From contig JAMPIT010000493.1 of NCBI GenBank assembly GCA_026261815.1, positions 9,317,501 through 9,381,500 on the forward strand: a stretch of DNA of 64,000 bases. The letters run 5' to 3'. The translations under genes and the position numbers were made by a program. Numbering within the stretch: the stretch's first letter is position 1; each line of letters opens with the position of its first letter. Under the pieces are notes generated by a model. That model worked only from the letters and a program-made list of their open reading frames with translations, did no database searches and was not told the DNA's origin. This DNA comes from Monarcha castaneiventris obscurior (Eukaryota > Chordata > Aves > Passeriformes > Monarchidae). Shown in pieces: positions 61,901 to 64,000 of this stretch.

Positions 61901-61956
61901 CCCAAGTCATCATGTGAGGAGCTGGGAATGCCTGTGACTGGAGTATTTGGGATTTG
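58956..61956. other. Non-coding single-copy DNA
   Basis: The interval contains a T-rich tract at 59752-59780 and A/T-rich segments. The 203-codon open frame at 59494-60105 crosses that T run and has no recognisable domain. No gene is called. Confidence 0.45.
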
Positions 61957-62041
61957 CCTCCTGCTGCTCATCCCCCTCCTGCTGCTCATCCCCCTCCTGC
62001 TGCTCATCCTCCTCCTGCTGCTCATCCCTCTCCTGCTCTGC
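61957..62041. repeat. 18-bp repeat, about 4.5 copies
   Basis: CTCCTGCTGCTCATCCCC repeats in 18-base phase immediately before a CR1 fragment. Because 18 is a multiple of three the plus frame gives Leu-Leu-Leu-Ile-Pro repeats that mimic a membrane helix; there is no gene context. Confidence 0.9.
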
Positions 62042-62043
62042 CC

Positions 62044-62517
62044 CCAGCACAGGAAGGACATGGAGAGAATCCAGAGGAGGCACAAGGATGACCCGAGGGA
62101 TGGAGAACCTCTCCTGTGAGGAAAGGCTGAGAGCTGGGACTGCTCAGCCTGGAGAAGAGAAGGCTCCTGGGTGATTTTATTGCAGATTTTCAGCACATGA
62201 AGGGACTCCAGTAGAGCTGGAGAGGGACTTGGAACAAGGGCTGGAGGGACAGGACCCAGGGAATTGCTTCCCACTGCCAGAGGGCAGGGATGGATGGGAT
62301 ATTGGGCAGGAATTGTTCCCTGGGAGGGTGGGCAGGCCCTGGCACAGGGTGCCCAGAGCAGCTGTGGCTGCCCCTGGATCCCTGGCAGTGCCCAAGGCCA
62401 GGCTGGACATTGGGGCTTGGAGCACTCTGGGACAGTGGGAAGTGTCCCTGCCATGGCAGGGGCTGGAACAAAATCATCTTTAAGGTCCCTTTCAACCCAA
62501 ACCACTCTGTGACTCTT
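62044..62517 (+). mobile_element. CR1 LINE 3' fragment, longest in the window
   Basis: About 475 bases in sense orientation run from CACAGGAAGGACATGGAGAG through CTCTCCTGTGAGGAAAGGCT, CTCAGCCTGGAGAAGAGAAG, GGGAGGGTGGGCAGGCCCTG, GGCAGTGCCCAAGGCCAGGC and TCATCTTTAAGGTCCCTTTC to the terminal CAACCCAAACCACTCTGTGA. It is 5'-truncated. An AAGGCCAGGCTGGACATTGG variant is shared with no other copy here. Confidence 0.95.
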
Positions 62518-64000
62518 CCCAGCAGCGCTGTGAGAGTGCACGAGTTACCCAGAAAGGAGCCCTGCACTGTGAGATTTGTGCCAAAAACCACCCAAATCCA
62601 CATTCCACCCAAATCCCTGCCTGCCCCCAGCACGAGACACACTCAGCCCGTTCCAGCAGGGCAGATTTTGTCTCAGATAGGAGGTGACCACGTTCCTTCC
62701 TTGAAGTTTGTCTCCTCCACACATCAAAAAACGTTAACAAATAGGCATCATCTATGCCCTGGGGAGCACAGCAAGCTGCTTTTCTTTTTCTTGGCTGGCT
62801 CACTTCGTGCTGGAGTTGTGGGACTTTTCATCTCTGCACTTGGAGGAGCAGAGTAAAAGTAGTTTGATAAATTGTGGAAAAAAGGAACTCGCTGGCTTTC
62901 CTCAGAACCTCTCCTCTGCAGCTCCTCCTCTCGCTGTACTCCTTCCAGCACCCCAGAATTCCCTGCCTCCGTGCATGTTATGGCACCTTTGGGATGTGTT
63001 AGTCATAAGAATGAAGCTACTGGTGCTTTGCAGGCATATTTTAACTCTGGCTCTGGCAGGAGAGCTCTGACACAGCCCTGCTGTCGGCACGTCTGGGGAG
63101 CCTTTGCTCGCCGATGCCTCCTGAGATTCCAGGCTGCTCCAAAAAAAAAAAAAAAAAAAAAGGGAAACGGCCAATTTTTATTTCCTCAGGTATGCTGGAG
63201 GTCCTTCTGTTGTTCTTCGGTGGTGGTGAGGGCTCTGGGGTGCGGGGTGAGGCTGGGATGGGGGCAGGAGAGGTGGGAGCTTTGTGCTGTCATGTCCAGC
63301 TCCAGCTCTGTCCTTTCTCCTCCGAGCAGCGTCACCAGAGGCTGGGGACACTTTGCTTTTCTCTCTTGAGCCCCTGAGGGTTCTTCTGTGCACTGGGAAA
63401 ATTCCCACTCATCCTTCCAGCCCGGGGATCTCCAGGCTGCTCTGCCCTGGCCCCTTGGCACCGTGGATGCTCCATGGGATCCTCCTGTTCCCCAGGACCC
63501 GGAGGCTCCAGGGGCTGAGCAGAGGCAGCTCCACGAGGCTGCAGCAGCATCAGGAGGCACCAAAGCACCTCTGTGATGGTGCCCTGTGTGCAGCAGAGCT
63601 GATCTGGGCTTGGGCTGAGCCTAAATTTGCTTTCTTTGAATTCATTTGGATCTCAGGACTCCGTAATTGCGGGTAATTAACTTCTCCTTGCAGGGCAGCT
63701 GATAAGTGAGAGCTTCCCTGACTTTCTGGACATCTGGGGGCAGGAGCCCTGTCAGGCTCTTTTCATCTCAAATGGAGCAATCCGGAGCAATTTCTGCAAA
63801 TATTCACAAAATTGAGGTCAAACCCAGCTGTCTGGCTGTCTGCTTTTGCATATAAATGTAGAATTCCTGGTTTATCCCAGCAGGTTTGGTGCCAGCCCTG
63901 GTTTGGAAAACTTGTCCTGGGCATTTTAGGCCCAGTTCAGTAACCAGCAATGACAGGTCAAAAATTATCTGATATTGTTATCAAATATTTTCCACCTGTT
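62518..64000. other. Non-coding DNA to window end
   Basis: Contains a 21-base A run at 63141-63161. No gene, RNA gene or identifiable repeat family is seen. Confidence 0.45.

Noticed and set aside
61724..62119. Open frame with a Leu-rich stretch resembling a membrane helix
   Set aside because: The hydrophobic part is an 18-base tandem repeat and the rest is CR1 sequence; there is no start context or homologue.

Overview
This is a vertebrate nuclear window, almost certainly from a neoavian bird and plausibly a songbird. Evidence: many short 3'-end fragments of CR1 LINEs of the avian type, a compact retroviral solo LTR, sparse single-copy DNA, and two intact single-coding-exon potassium channel genes in the vertebrate order KCNJ16 then KCNJ2, both on the plus strand. 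No bacterial-type gene, rRNA, tRNA or CRISPR array was found. Nearly all other long open frames are by-products of stop-poor tandem repeats or antisense shadows of the two channel genes.

Layout. 1-26575 is non-coding upstream DNA, probably intergenic or within untranslated-exon introns of KCNJ16. It holds a C-rich minisatellite (1-960), CR1 fragments, a 195-bp tandem duplication, a (CTTCT)n pyrimidine tract, a complete solo LTR with matched ends and target duplication (17699-18136), and a 41-bp x12 minisatellite (about 23269-23750). The last exon of KCNJ16 (Kir5.1) starts at a splice acceptor at 26576, with coding sequence 26631-27902. Its 3' side contains a 239-bp unit repeated three times. 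From about 30 to 46.6 kb there are more CR1 fragments and several unrelated low-complexity arrays. The largest is a roughly 1.4-kb C-rich array (45211-46610) that runs to within about 60 bp of the KCNJ2 core promoter. KCNJ2 (Kir2.1) has a GC-rich non-coding first exon ending at a consensus donor (46861/46862), a 4.7-kb intron, and a second exon with a short leader, the whole coding sequence (51794-53077) and a long A/T-rich 3' UTR ending near 56.88 kb. From there to 64 kb is non-coding DNA with a few repeats and one longer CR1 fragment.

The genes encode two inward-rectifier subunits that are neighbours in other vertebrates. Kir2.1 forms strongly rectifying channels that set the resting potential of muscle and other excitable cells. 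Kir5.1 mainly modifies partners such as Kir4.1 and Kir4.2 in epithelia and glia. The sequence point most worth testing is an Asp in the second membrane helix of this Kir5.1 where, as I recall it, mammalian Kir5.1 has Asn. Other notable features are the minisatellite against the KCNJ2 promoter, a possible spliced upstream ORF in the KCNJ2 leader, and the structurally complete solo LTR.
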